This document shows positions 1 to 7,493 of a stretch of DNA of 64,000 bases, piece after piece. The translations under genes were made by a program, and so were the position numbers. Numbering within the stretch: the stretch's first letter is position 1; every line of letters begins with the position of its first letter. Under the pieces are notes generated by a model, which ran no database searches, was not told the origin of the DNA, and was given only the letters and a program-made list of their open reading frames with translations. Source of the stretch: Thalassospira profundimaris (lineage in GTDB: Bacteria; Pseudomonadota; Alphaproteobacteria; Rhodospirillales; Thalassospiraceae); the NCBI RefSeq assembly GCF_003326795.1, contig NZ_JPWI01000008.1, positions 124,001-188,000 of the forward strand. The letters run 5' to 3'.

Positions 1-525
1 GCCCAGAACCGCATCCATGGCGGCAAAAAGCGGGTTATCAACCATCGGTGCCCAGACCATATAAACCGCCCGCCCGCCAGAGCGCAAAACCCGGTGGGCC
101 TCGCACAATGCCTGATCCGGATCCGTGCAAAACATCACGCCAAACCGGCACGACACCACATCAAAGCTTTGGTCGGAAAATGGAAGCTTTTCCATATCCG
201 CCGGGATCACCGAAATATTGGTAATGCTTTCCTCGACCGCGCGGGCCGACAGGCCATCACACATTTCCGGCACGATATCGGATGCGGTGACATGACCGCC
301 CGCGTCGCCCAATGCACGGGCAAAGGAAAAGGCCGGCTCGCCAACCCCGGATGCCAGATCAAGCACATCAAGCGGCGCAGCAGCGCGCAATCGCGCCAGA
401 CCTTCCAGATCAGCCGCCTCAATCATGTGACGGTTGATCTTCTCGGCTGCCGGGGCCAGCCGGTCTGCCCAGTTGATCCAGTCTGAGGAGAGGTGGTGCC
501 AGGTGGTTTGTGTCTGTGCGGTCAT
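1..525 (-). CDS. Class I SAM-dependent methyltransferase, 3' end cut by window edge
   Basis: The first 175 codons of a leftward gene are present; the stop lies before position 1. Residues about 50-66 read DLASGVGEPAFSFARAL, the glycine-rich SAM-binding motif I of class I methyltransferases. Further on, DMEKLPFSDQSFDVVSCRFG matches the motif IV/V region of UbiE-like or Methyltransf_11 proteins. The ATG at 525-523 is the first in-frame start. The gene is divergent from the membrane-protein gene at 664, leaving about 138 bp for two promoters. The substrate cannot be told: ubiquinone/menaquinone, small-molecule and arsenite-type enzymes share these motifs. Confidence 0.85.
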   Translation of the reverse strand, partial: MTAQTQTTWHHLSSDWINWADRLAPAAEKINRHMIEAADLEGLARLRAAAPLDVLDLASGVGEPAFSFARALGDAGGHVTASDIVPEMCDGLSARAVEESITNISVIPADMEKLPFSDQSFDVVSCRFGVMFCTDPDQALCEAHRVLRSGGRAVYMVWAPMVDNPLFAAMDAVLG

Positions 526-663
526 GGTGTCTCGTTTCTTTGATCTGCTGGCTTTGACAATAGGAGAAATGTCATTTGAAACAAAGGCAGAGTTGATCCT
601 TTGTTGCCCTCACATGCGCAGAACTTGTCCGTCGATATAAAGTGTCGATGGAGAACATGATGC

Positions 664-2061
664 ATGGTCGAAGCACCTGAACAACGCATTACCTTACGGA
701 AAGCTGCCGGATCAGGCATTCTGGTTGCCCTGACCTGTGTTCTCTATGTCGGGTTCGTGGCGATCCTGTTCGCCGGATTTACCGCCGATATCCAGCGCGA
801 TTTTCTGGGGCGGGAGCTTGGGGCGTCAACGCCCGGCAAGCTCGAGCGGATTGTTCTTCAAAGTTATCTTGAGGCCGAGTTGCGCCAGGATTTGCGGCGC
901 TCAAAGCGTGATTTGCGCATGCTTGAGGCCGGTTCGGCCGAGGATATGCGGGTCGGGCTTCTGGCGCGCAAGGAGGCGATTGCGGGCTGGTGGGCGGCCT
1001 ATGACAAATATGCCGGTTTGCGCGATATCGTGATGCGTAACCGCGCGGCCTTTGATCCGGGATTTGTCGCGGGTTTAAGTGATGCGGTCAACCGGGCCTT
1101 TGCACTTGTCACGGATCTGGAGGCCTCGGGCCTTGTCAGCGAGGCGGGCGGCGATCCGTGGGAAAATACGGTTCCGCTGGGATTGCTTGATGTGCCGGTC
1201 GGCGAGGCAGGCGATGATGCGGAACGCCGGGCGGCTGGTGTTCAGGTCATGGTCGAGTTGCGCAGGGTTCTGGAAGGCCTGCAATTTGGTGCTGATGCCG
1301 ACCCGGCCTTTGAGGAACAGATCGCGCGTGAGGTCGAAGCTGTGCGTGCGGCGGCCAAGGCGTTTGATGCCAAAAGCGTGCGGGCGCAGATCGAATGGGC
1401 CAATATCCGGTCCGGGCAGGACCATGAGGACCGGTTGCGATCCAACCTGACAGCCGAAATTGCCGAGACCAGTCGCGAGATCGAACGCCTTGAGCGCGAA
1501 GGCGGGCCGGAATATAGGGCGCTGGTCGCACTTTTTGCCCATCCGGTCGGCAATGCGCTTTTTTACCTTATTCAGTTGCCGACCATCATGTTGACCCTTT
1601 TGGTCACAATCGCCGCAGGTGGGCTTGGCGCAGTGGTGGCCTTTACCCGCGATAATTTCGCAGCACGTACACAGCCGATTGCCAAGGCCAGCCGCGAGGG
1701 CCATGCGAATGAGGATGCGGATCTGGATGTTATTGCACCGGCAGCGATCAGGGACGGGCGGCAGGCACCGGCAAATGGCTGGGCGGCGGTGGCAAGGTTG
1801 CTGGTTTTGACCGGCGAGGGGATAGCGGCTGCCATGGCGATATTCCTGTTTACCGAGGCCGGGATGCTGATGTTAACCCAAGGCGGGCCCGATGGCACGG
1901 GGCAGGTCGATATCAGCCCTTATCTTGTGACCTTCATGGCCTTTGTTTCGGGCTTTATGGCCGAGGATGCCTTTGCCCGTATCCAGTTTGCCGGAAAGAA
2001 AATCTTTCGCGTTACGGCCGATGAGAACGGGGGAAAGGGCCCTGATATTCCAATGGCTTAG
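664..2061 (+). CDS. Unknown inner-membrane protein with long internal helical region
   Basis: This 465-residue protein is not recognised. Hydrophobic segments lie at about residues 16-38, 297-327, 375-402 and 412-432. Between the first two is a long, charged, probably helical or coiled-coil region rich in Glu, Arg and Ala, so a soluble domain of about 250 residues would sit on one side of the membrane. A short basic tail ends the protein. The last 80 residues or so have a diverged second copy at 3715-3954, beyond the flagellin gene. The gene shares a terminator-like hairpin at 2081-2110 with the converging flagellin gene. Its neighbours suggest, but do not show, a link to the cell envelope or motility. 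Confidence 0.8.
   Translation: MVEAPEQRITLRKAAGSGILVALTCVLYVGFVAILFAGFTADIQRDFLGRELGASTPGKLERIVLQSYLEAELRQDLRRSKRDLRMLEAGSAEDMRVGLLARKEAIAGWWAAYDKYAGLRDIVMRNRAAFDPGFVAGLSDAVNRAFALVTDLEASGLVSEAGGDPWENTVPLGLLDVPVGEAGDDAERRAAGVQVMVELRRVLEGLQFGADADPAFEEQIAREVEAVRAAAKAFDAKSVRAQIEWANIRSGQDHEDRLRSNLTAEIAETSREIERLEREGGPEYRALVALFAHPVGNALFYLIQLPTIMLTLLVTIAAGGLGAVVAFTRDNFAARTQPIAKASREGHANEDADLDVIAPAAIRDGRQAPANGWAAVARLLVLTGEGIAAAMAIFLFTEAGMLMLTQGGPDGTGQVDISPYLVTFMAFVSGFMAEDAFARIQFAGKKIFRVTADENGGKGPDIPMA
1822..2022 (+). repeat. Diverged direct repeat, copy 1 (3' end of membrane-protein gene)
   Basis: This stretch encodes the C-terminal transmembrane part of the membrane protein. It matches 3715-3915 in the same orientation and frame, at what looks by eye like about 80% nucleotide identity. 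Shared protein text includes IFLFTEAGMLMLTQGG and MAEDAFAR. Many differences are in third codon positions, so both copies were probably coding for some time after duplication. The two copies flank the flagellin gene. Confidence 0.85.
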
Positions 2062-2080
2062 GCATCGCATTCAGGCAAAA

Positions 2081-2110
2081 GAAAACCGGCGAAACAGCGC
2101 GCCGGTTTTC
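2081..2110. terminator. Hairpin terminator between converging membrane-protein and flagellin genes
   Basis: An 11-bp perfect stem (2081-2091 with 2100-2110) encloses an 8-nt loop. It is followed by CTTTCGTT on the plus strand and by a T-rich CTTTTG stretch on the minus strand, so it may work in both directions. It lies 19 bp after the stop at 2061 and 30 bp beyond the flagellin stop at 2141. Confidence 0.7.
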
Positions 2111-2140
2111 CTTTCGTTGGGACTTTTGGGTAGTGGGGTC

Positions 2141-3493
2141 TTACCCCTGCAGAAGTCGCAAAAGGTTTTGCGGCATCTGGTTGGCCTGGGCCAGCATGGC
2201 GACGCCTGATTGAACCAGAATTTGCTTTGAGGTGAAGTTGGTCATCTCTGCAGCGACATCAAGATCAAGCAGGGTCGAGCGGGCTTCTTCGACATTTTCA
2301 AGCATGGTCGCAAGGTTTTGCCCTGCGAAATCCAGCCGGTTCTGATAGGTGCCGACATTGGCGCGCGCGCGTTGCAAATCATCAATCGCACGCGTGACAA
2401 CCTCGACCGCGTTCTGGGCATTGGCCGCAGTTGAAATGGCGTTGGCTCCCAGATCATCAAGCCCGTCTTCGGTGCCGGTTGCCCCCGATCCCAGCGCGCT
2501 GCTGTCAACGGACTGGAAGGAGATGGCAAGACGGTCATTGGATGTATTTCCCGCCCCGATCTGGAACGAGATATTGTCCGAAAGCTTTTGACCATTATCG
2601 GCCAGCATCTGAACAGTGCTGTTGTCGCCGACCGTTGCACCACCACCGATCACCTGTGCGGTGGCATAACCATCAGCCCCGGCACCATCAGAACCAAGGG
2701 TGATGGCATTGGCAATGATCGTGCTGATATTGTGGTTGAGATCAAAGGTCAGCCCAAGCTCGTCAAAATTGACAGTCGTCTTTTCGCCTGCCGTCAGGGC
2801 CCTTGTCCCGCCGGTGGCAAAATCGGTCACATCAATGCTTTGTTCGCGGTCGGTGGCACCGTCAATGGTCGTAAACACATTGAGCATGACGGTATTGCCG
2901 ACCTTGACGAAATGCAGCTTGAACTGGTTGTCGGTCACACCGTTATTATTGGCATCTGTTGCCCAGTAATTATTATCGGTGATGCCGATGCTATCAAAAC
3001 CGTTGGCAGGCGAAAGGTCTTCGGCAAGGCCAGCGGAATTGAGGTTGGCATAATTGACCGACACATCGCCGCCATCGCCCAGCAGCTGAATGCCGTTGAA
3101 GTTGGTCGAGGATGAAATACGGTCAATCTCGTCACGGAGCTGGGTGAATTCATCATTGAGAAAACCGCGTTCGGTATCGGACAGGTTGCCCGACGATGCC
3201 TGAACGGCAAGCGTCTTCATCCGAACAAGGATATCGTCAATTGTTGCCATGCCGCCATCGGCGATCTGCAGCATGGAATTGGCCTGCCCGACGTTAACGG
3301 TGGCAGTTTTAAGTGCCTGGGCCGTGGCATTCAGCCGCGCCCCGATGGCCATCGAGGCCGCATCGTCACGCGCAGAAACCACGCGCGTACCCGATGAAAG
3401 TTTGGCAAGCGAACGCGTTGCCGATGCATCGGACGCCAAAAGGTTCCGATGGGCAAGATTCGCCGCATAGTTGGAAATGATGTTCAAAGCCAT
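2141..3493 (-). CDS. fliC: Flagellin
   Basis: Flagellin is the filament subunit, exported by the flagellar type III apparatus and polymerised outside the cell. The 450-residue protein has the conserved N-terminal D0/D1 domain (residues about 1-140, with LAKLSSGTRVVSARDDAA and the TNFNGIQLL motif). It also has the C-terminal D1/D0 domain (about 365-450, ending in LLRLLQG), and the middle is variable. The start is ATG at 3493 with AGGAA about 8 nt upstream. The gene stands alone with a long AT-rich leader (3494-3714) containing a hairpin and a palindrome. No other flagellar structural gene is in the window, so this may be one of several flagellin copies. The symbol fliC is generic. Confidence 0.95.
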   Translation of the reverse strand: MALNIISNYAANLAHRNLLASDASATRSLAKLSSGTRVVSARDDAASMAIGARLNATAQALKTATVNVGQANSMLQIADGGMATIDDILVRMKTLAVQASSGNLSDTERGFLNDEFTQLRDEIDRISSSTNFNGIQLLGDGGDVSVNYANLNSAGLAEDLSPANGFDSIGITDNNYWATDANNNGVTDNQFKLHFVKVGNTVMLNVFTTIDGATDREQSIDVTDFATGGTRALTAGEKTTVNFDELGLTFDLNHNISTIIANAITLGSDGAGADGYATAQVIGGGATVGDNSTVQMLADNGQKLSDNISFQIGAGNTSNDRLAISFQSVDSSALGSGATGTEDGLDDLGANAISTAANAQNAVEVVTRAIDDLQRARANVGTYQNRLDFAGQNLATMLENVEEARSTLLDLDVAAEMTNFTSKQILVQSGVAMLAQANQMPQNLLRLLQG

Positions 3494-3546
3494 GTCGCAG
3501 TTCCTACCTGAACAAGCAAGGCGTTTCGAAAGTCACAGAATGTGAT

Positions 3547-3563
3547 CTGCTCTACATGAGCAG
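3547..3563 (-). promoter_or_regulatory. Hairpin in the predicted flagellin mRNA leader
   Basis: A perfect 6-bp stem (CTGCTC with GAGCAG) with a 5-nt loop lies about 55-70 nt upstream of the flagellin start. In other alphaproteobacteria the flagellin mRNA leader is a target of post-transcriptional control (FlbT in Caulobacter). A similar role here is only inference. No confident sigma-28 or sigma-54 promoter was recognised upstream. Confidence 0.35.
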
Positions 3564-3640
3564 TTTATTATTTATCAAAATAGACCAGCCAACCGGATAG
3601 TACAAGTGTATAGGGAAAGAATTGATTCAAATTAAGTTAT

Positions 3641-3663
3641 TGAAATTAAACGATTTAATTTCA
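3641..3663. promoter_or_regulatory. AT-rich perfect inverted repeat upstream of flagellin
   Basis: Two 10-bp arms (TGAAATTAAA and TTTAATTTCA) surround a 3-nt spacer. The site is about 150 bp upstream of the flagellin start and 52 bp before the decayed membrane-protein copy. It has the form of a protein-binding site; which protein binds, if any, is unknown. Confidence 0.4.
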
Positions 3664-3714
3664 GGCTACCCTTAAGTGTGGGGCTTTTTTATCTGTGGTT
3701 CATAGGTTGAGCCA

Positions 3715-3954
3715 GTGGCAACTATCGCCGCGAAGGCGATCTTCTTGTTTACCGAAGCCGGGATGCTGATGCTGACCCAAGGCGGGCTGGATTGCACCGG
3801 GCAGGTTGATATCAGCCCCTATCTTGCGACCTTTATGGCGTTTGTTTCTGGTTTCATGGCCGAGGATGCTTTTGCCCGGGTTCAGTTTGCTGGAAAGAAA
3901 TTGTTTCGGGTTGCAGATGATCAGAGGGCGGGTTGGGGAGCGGCCTATGGTTGA
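3715..3954 (+). pseudogene. Decayed 3' copy of the membrane-protein gene
   Basis: The frame encodes about 79 residues that align with the C-terminal end of the membrane protein at 664-2061 (IFLFTEAGMLMLTQGG, then DISPYLATFMAFVSGFMAED). The match begins abruptly near 3715, in the middle of a transmembrane segment, and nothing like the first 380 residues lies upstream. A short open frame remains, but no ribosome-binding site or complete domain is visible. I read it as a remnant of a second gene copy truncated by deletion or recombination. It lies just upstream of the toxin-antitoxin-like operon, so it may mark the edge of an inserted segment. Confidence 0.7.
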
Positions 3955-4105
3955 GAAAACGAGATTGTCAGGGCAGTTAAGTAATGCTTCATATTGAGTT
4001 TGTGTACGGGAGGCTTGGGCTATCCTTCGGAGTGATTGGAAAGTGCTAAGTAACCCCGTAAGATAAAATTCGCTGATATAAACCCAGTAAAATCATGATG
4101 AAAGG

Positions 4106-4132
4106 CAATTTAAACACATCGTATTTAAATTG
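4106..4132. promoter_or_regulatory. Inverted repeat, candidate autoregulatory operator of the toxin-antitoxin operon
   Basis: Perfect 9-bp arms CAATTTAAA (4106-4114) and TTTAAATTG (4124-4132) lie immediately before the predicted -35 box at 4135. HigA- and other HTH-type antitoxins usually repress their own operon by binding palindromes at the promoter. The position fits that role for the HTH protein encoded at 4460. The assignment is inference. Confidence 0.45.
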
Positions 4133-4134
4133 GT

Positions 4135-4163
4135 TTGACGGGCGATGTTAGGTGAGTTAAGTT
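4135..4163 (+). promoter_or_regulatory. Predicted sigma-70 promoter of the HigB/HigA-ImmA operon
   Basis: TTGACG (4135-4140) and TAAGTT (4158-4163) are separated by exactly 17 bp. Transcription would start at about 4169-4172, that is at the ATG at 4171. The first gene has no visible Shine-Dalgarno sequence, so its mRNA may be leaderless. Confidence 0.5.
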
Positions 4164-4170
4164 TACCAAA

Positions 4171-4479
4171 ATGGAAATTGTAATTGAGAATCCTGAACTG
4201 GAATTTCTGCATAGTGATGGTTCCGTGCTGCGGACCCAGGTGCCTGTTAAAGTAATCAGGTCGGCTAGAGAGAAGTTCTTGCTGATAAAAGCTGTTCCTG
4301 CGCGCGAGTATCTCACCAATTGGCGGAGCTTGGGTTATCGTTCAGATCCAGAGCTCGGGGATGGTTGTTGCTCAGTTTCTTTGCATGGTAGTTGGAGAAT
4401 GGGGATGGTTCAAGCTGTGCGAAATGACCGAGAAATGATGTTGGTGAATAGAATTTGGAATGCATCTAATGACTTCTGA
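4171..4479 (+). CDS. Putative HigB/RelE-family toxin
   Basis: The 102-residue protein has the layout of RelE/ParE-superfamily toxins. An N-terminal helix-rich part holds RSAREKFLLIKAV. A C-terminal beta part holds GCCSVSLHGSWRMGMVQAV, equivalent to the 'G..SI.L...WR..F' block of HigB. HigB toxins are ribosome-dependent mRNA endonucleases. The similarity is weak, and the usual terminal DYH-like end is replaced by WNASNDF, so activity is uncertain. The gene overlaps the next by 20 bp, and the order toxin-then-HTH protein is that of higBA. Base composition is AT-richer than the surrounding chromosome. No ribosome-binding site is visible, in keeping with a leaderless start. Confidence 0.6.
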   Translation: MEIVIENPELEFLHSDGSVLRTQVPVKVIRSAREKFLLIKAVPAREYLTNWRSLGYRSDPELGDGCCSVSLHGSWRMGMVQAVRNDREMMLVNRIWNASNDF

Positions 4480-5641
4480 TGTTTTACCCGAAGTACAGCA
4501 TCCCGGATTTTACATCAAAGCTGAGTTGGAAGCTCGTGGCTGGGCCCAGTCAGACTTAGCTTTTGTTATGGGGAAGTCTGTTCAGCAATTAAATGTTATC
4601 CTGTCAGGTAAAGTTAGCATTACAGCAGACATGGCGTTCCTTTTGGGAGAAGCCTTCAGTATGCCTGCTGAATTCTTTACAAATCTAGAGAGCCAATACC
4701 AACTTTCCAAGGCTCAGGTTTCTCATCCTGATGTGCGTAAGCGAGCGCACTGGCAGTCTGTTTTCCCAATCCGCGATATGCTCAAAAGGGGATGGATTGA
4801 AGAAAGTGATGCCTCGCTGTTGGATGTTCAGATGTTGCGTTTTTTTGAAAAGAACGATCTGAACGATATACCGTTCTTGAACGACAACGTAGAGGTAGTT
4901 GGCTACGCAGCAAGGAAAACGGAACCTTACTTGCCAACTGCTGAGGAGCTTGTTTGGTTGTACAGGGTCCGGCAAGTCGCGCGTCAATTAGATGTGCCTG
5001 CGTATTCAAGAGATAGGTTGGTTTCAGCGCTTCCAGAGCTTAAGCAACTGATGGGGGATACCGAAGATGTGTCTAGTGTTTACAATATCTTGGCGCAGTG
5101 TGGTGTTCGGTTTGTAATTGTCGAGTGTTTGCCGAAGGCGAAGATCGACGGTGTTTGCACTTGGCTCGATGATCAGCCTGTAGTTGCTATTACAACTCGC
5201 TACGACCGCGTGGACAATTTCTGGTTCGTGTTGAGGCATGAGATCGAACATGTCTTGCAGGAGCATGGGAAGCAGCGGGGGTTCACTGCAATTGATAACA
5301 TTGATGATCAAAACTCAGAAAAAAGTCATGAGATAGTGGAGGAAGAGCGTCTTGCGAATGCTGCTGCTTCTGAATTCTGTGTGCCTCAAGACCAATTGAT
5401 GTCCTTCATTGCCAGGAAGAGTCCTTACATCTCCGAGAAAGATGTTGTCGGGTTTTCGAGGCGGCTGGAGGTGCACCCGGCAATCGTTGTCGGGCAATTG
5501 CAGTTCGCAATGAAGAAGTGGAGTTTCTTGCGAAAATACATGAGCGCGAAGGTTGGTGGTGTTCGAGGAATACTGATCCGAGAGCTCAAAGGTTTGAATG
5601 TGGTTGATGGTTGGGATGAAACAGTAACGTTGGAGTTATAA
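4460..5641 (+). CDS. HigA-like HTH protein fused to ImmA/IrrE-family metallopeptidase
   Basis: This 393-residue protein has two parts. Residues about 10-75 form an XRE/HigA-like helix-turn-helix, with HPGFYIKAELEARGWAQSD and then GKVSITADMAFLLGEAF. Residues about 190-350 form an ImmA/IrrE-type zinc peptidase domain with RHEIEHVLQEHG, where H260-E-I-E-H264 is the HEXXH site. ImmA and IrrE proteases cleave repressors on a signal. Here the DNA-binding antitoxin and the protease are one chain, suggesting self-cleavage or cleavage of a partner. ATG at 4469 is an alternative start. The gene overlaps the toxin-like gene, so the two are likely translationally coupled. Confidence 0.85.
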   Translation: MHLMTSDVLPEVQHPGFYIKAELEARGWAQSDLAFVMGKSVQQLNVILSGKVSITADMAFLLGEAFSMPAEFFTNLESQYQLSKAQVSHPDVRKRAHWQSVFPIRDMLKRGWIEESDASLLDVQMLRFFEKNDLNDIPFLNDNVEVVGYAARKTEPYLPTAEELVWLYRVRQVARQLDVPAYSRDRLVSALPELKQLMGDTEDVSSVYNILAQCGVRFVIVECLPKAKIDGVCTWLDDQPVVAITTRYDRVDNFWFVLRHEIEHVLQEHGKQRGFTAIDNIDDQNSEKSHEIVEEERLANAAASEFCVPQDQLMSFIARKSPYISEKDVVGFSRRLEVHPAIVVGQLQFAMKKWSFLRKYMSAKVGGVRGILIRELKGLNVVDGWDETVTLEL

Positions 5642-5649
5642 GCGTCGGC

Positions 5650-6129
5650 ATGACCTACAAAGAGCAACTCAGAAAAATTTGGCGGCAATACGAAGTCGAA
5701 AACGGTGAAGAACCGCATACAGTCCGAGAGTGTTTTGATTGGGCTGTAGAACGTGGTTTATGGGCGCCTCGACCGCAAGACATAGCAAAGATTTTTGGCA
5801 GAGAGATGTCGGAAGCATTGCGCCAAGAAATCAGGGTTGATGAGCAAGGCCGCCACTATAGAGCCAAGCATTGCGTGCGAGAAAATAGGGGCGGCGTCCA
5901 GCTGGCGTTATGGAATGATATCGATCGAGCTCCGCGCTCGTTCATGGAAAAATCGTTTCAACAGCGCCGTCAAGGTATCGTGCGTGACAGTTATCAGTTG
6001 AAGATGGATGTTGATCATTTCAATGACAGCCGTTCAAAAGGTAACCCAATCCAACTGATTCTGAACTTTGAGGATGACGTTGCCGAGATTGAGGCAGAGA
6101 AAGCATACGGCGATGGGGAAGTTGCGTGA
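5650..6129 (+). CDS. Unknown protein in the toxin-antitoxin-like operon
   Basis: This 159-residue, charged, soluble protein is not recognised. The N-terminal half is helical in appearance (EQLRKIWRQYEVENGEEP, then ECFDWAVERGLW) and could be a winged-helix or HTH-type fold, but no signature can be named. The middle has a basic patch near RRQGIVRDSYQ and the tail is acidic (FEDDVAEIEAEKAYGDG). It starts 8 bp after the HigA-ImmA gene and its stop overlaps the next start (GTGA), so it is part of the same transcript. It could be a regulatory partner or the protease substrate; this is inference from position only. Confidence 0.75.
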   Translation: MTYKEQLRKIWRQYEVENGEEPHTVRECFDWAVERGLWAPRPQDIAKIFGREMSEALRQEIRVDEQGRHYRAKHCVRENRGGVQLALWNDIDRAPRSFMEKSFQQRRQGIVRDSYQLKMDVDHFNDSRSKGNPIQLILNFEDDVAEIEAEKAYGDGEVA

Positions 6130-6353
6130 GAAAACTGCTGCATAAAAAAGAATCTGGTCATTTGGGGCAATACGAGGACTGGTGGTATTTGATTGAGGAT
6201 ACTGAAGGTTTGCATGTGTTGCATAAATGGAACCATGTGCGGGTCAACGGATTGTCGGTGACTGAGGGGGACGAGAAGTTCGGCATTGACGAGTTTTTGG
6301 CTGGGAACTTTAGTGTTCCGGCGCAAGCGAAACTCAAAGAGCTTATCTCTTAG
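6126..6353 (+). CDS. Small unknown protein ending the toxin-antitoxin-like operon
   Basis: This 75-residue protein starts with GTG at 6126 in a 4-bp GTGA overlap with the preceding gene. It is rich in Trp, Tyr and acidic residues (YEDWWYLIEDTEGLHVLHKW), without a membrane segment or signal peptide. The pattern suggests a small beta-rich domain, possibly protein-binding. It is followed 14 bp later by a strong terminator, which closes the operon. No family is recognised. Confidence 0.7.
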   Translation: MRKLLHKKESGHLGQYEDWWYLIEDTEGLHVLHKWNHVRVNGLSVTEGDEKFGIDEFLAGNFSVPAQAKLKELIS

Positions 6354-6367
6354 TAGGCAAAGGAAAC

Positions 6368-6396
6368 CCCGGCTCCATTGGAGCCGGGTTTTTTTT
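6368..6396 (+). terminator. Rho-independent terminator of the toxin-antitoxin-like operon
   Basis: A perfect 9-bp GC-rich stem (CCCGGCTCC with GGAGCCGGG), a 3-nt loop and a run of eight T make this one of the clearest terminators in the window. It also separates the operon from the converging gene ending at 6421. Confidence 0.9.
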
Positions 6397-6420
6397 GTAC
6401 GAACGGAATGTTCGGATGGG

Positions 6421-7092
6421 TTAGCCGGTGGTGCCATAACGCGGCGCATTGCGCTGGGCGTTGGTGCCAGCTTCGGCATAGGCCTGACTTGCCTGTGCGG
6501 TCTGGGTGATCTGCGATTGCAGGACCTGTTCATCGCGAACCGGGGTCGATGCCTCGGCGGCTTCCTCGGATGCGCTGCTGTTAAACAGTTCGGTCAGGCG
6601 CTGCTCGATCGATTTAAGGCCTTCGTTCAGGCGATCTTCGGTCTCGGTGATATTGCCGTTGATTTCCTCATTGAGCGCACCAAGGCCTTCAAGGAATTCA
6701 CGGGCATTATCAAGGCCCTTCTGGATGCCTTCGCTGGCCTTGTCGAAAATGTCGCGGGCTTCGGATTCCGAGCTGGCATTGGCGGCAATCAGATCGCCAA
6801 CACGGGCAAGAATACGGTCGGCAACAGCTTCGGGGGTGTAATCGCCCGGATCAACATTGCCAATTGAAATCCCGGTCGAGGACAGGCTTTCATTGATTGC
6901 CGAGACAACCTGATCAGCGGTCAGACGATTGGCAGAACCCGATGACAGCGACACAGAGGTCGCCGCCGCAAAGGCCGAAGTGCCGCTATTGCCGGTCTTT
7001 TCAGAGTCACTCTGTCCGGGCAAATAGGACTGGGCCGAACGCGAGGACGCGCCGGACTGCTGGGACGTGAGGCCACCAATGGTGATATCCAT
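6421..7092 (-). CDS. DUF5610-like alanine/serine-rich protein
   Basis: The protein has 223 residues from the ATG at 7092, preceded by a strong GGGAGGA; an upstream in-frame start at 7134 lacks this. The N-terminus (MDITIGGLTSQQSG) and the tail are low-complexity and polar. Residues about 75-180 hold a helical segment (AVADRILARVGDLIAANAS, then ARDIFDKASEGIQKGLDNAR) that resembles the DUF5610 family, whose role is unknown. There is no signal peptide or membrane segment. I infer a possible link to flagella or secretion from the composition and the nearby flagellin, but this is weak. The gene converges on the terminator at 6368. Confidence 0.7.
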   Translation of the reverse strand: MDITIGGLTSQQSGASSRSAQSYLPGQSDSEKTGNSGTSAFAAATSVSLSSGSANRLTADQVVSAINESLSSTGISIGNVDPGDYTPEAVADRILARVGDLIAANASSESEARDIFDKASEGIQKGLDNAREFLEGLGALNEEINGNITETEDRLNEGLKSIEQRLTELFNSSASEEAAEASTPVRDEQVLQSQITQTAQASQAYAEAGTNAQRNAPRYGTTG

Positions 7093-7493
7093 AATCGTCC
7101 TCCCTGGACGAGATCTTTGAGAGCTGTGCCACACACAAATCGTTTGCGATCAGCACTTTCGCCAGACAAAAGCCGCGTGGCATTTTCATGCGCGACCGGT
7201 TGCCTGATAAATCCGTGACCCTAATATGGCATGGCGCAGGTGAAAAATCCAGTCCTGTCACGCAAGCGCGGGTTGATGGGGCTGCAATGCCGCCTTGCAA
7301 ATTGCGGATGGGGGATTGCGAAAATCGTCTGTATTTCCGCTGATTCCAGTCGATCTGATGTTGCACGCGGGCCAAAGCCCGCTTATGAACACTGCTTAAG
7401 ATTATTTTTGAACCCGGTTGGGTATGGCAGGCGCGGTTTTGGACCGGCGCCCGATGCCGACCACGGGCCCCGACATGCAGGAGTTGAGAGAGC
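7093..7493. other. Divergent intergenic region upstream of leuS
   Basis: These 401 bp between divergent genes hold no convincing gene. A perfect GC-rich 6-bp hairpin (7367-7382, GCGGGC/GCCCGC with a CAAA loop) lies about 110 bp before the leuS start. I looked for a T-box leader and found none of its conserved antiterminator sequence. Promoters for both genes must lie here but were not confidently located. Confidence 0.5.

Noticed and set aside
2588-3115. Rightward open frame of 175 codons inside the flagellin gene
   Set aside because: It is the antisense of a clear flagellin; composition follows the coding strand, with no ribosome-binding site or domain.
4460-5641. Phage repressor with ImmA as sign of an integrated prophage or conjugative element
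   Set aside because: No integrase, phage or conjugation genes, attachment site or tRNA target are seen nearby; the operon stands alone.
7093-7493. Possible T-box leader before leuS
   Set aside because: A GC-rich hairpin exists, but the conserved T-box antiterminator sequence and specifier loop pattern are absent.
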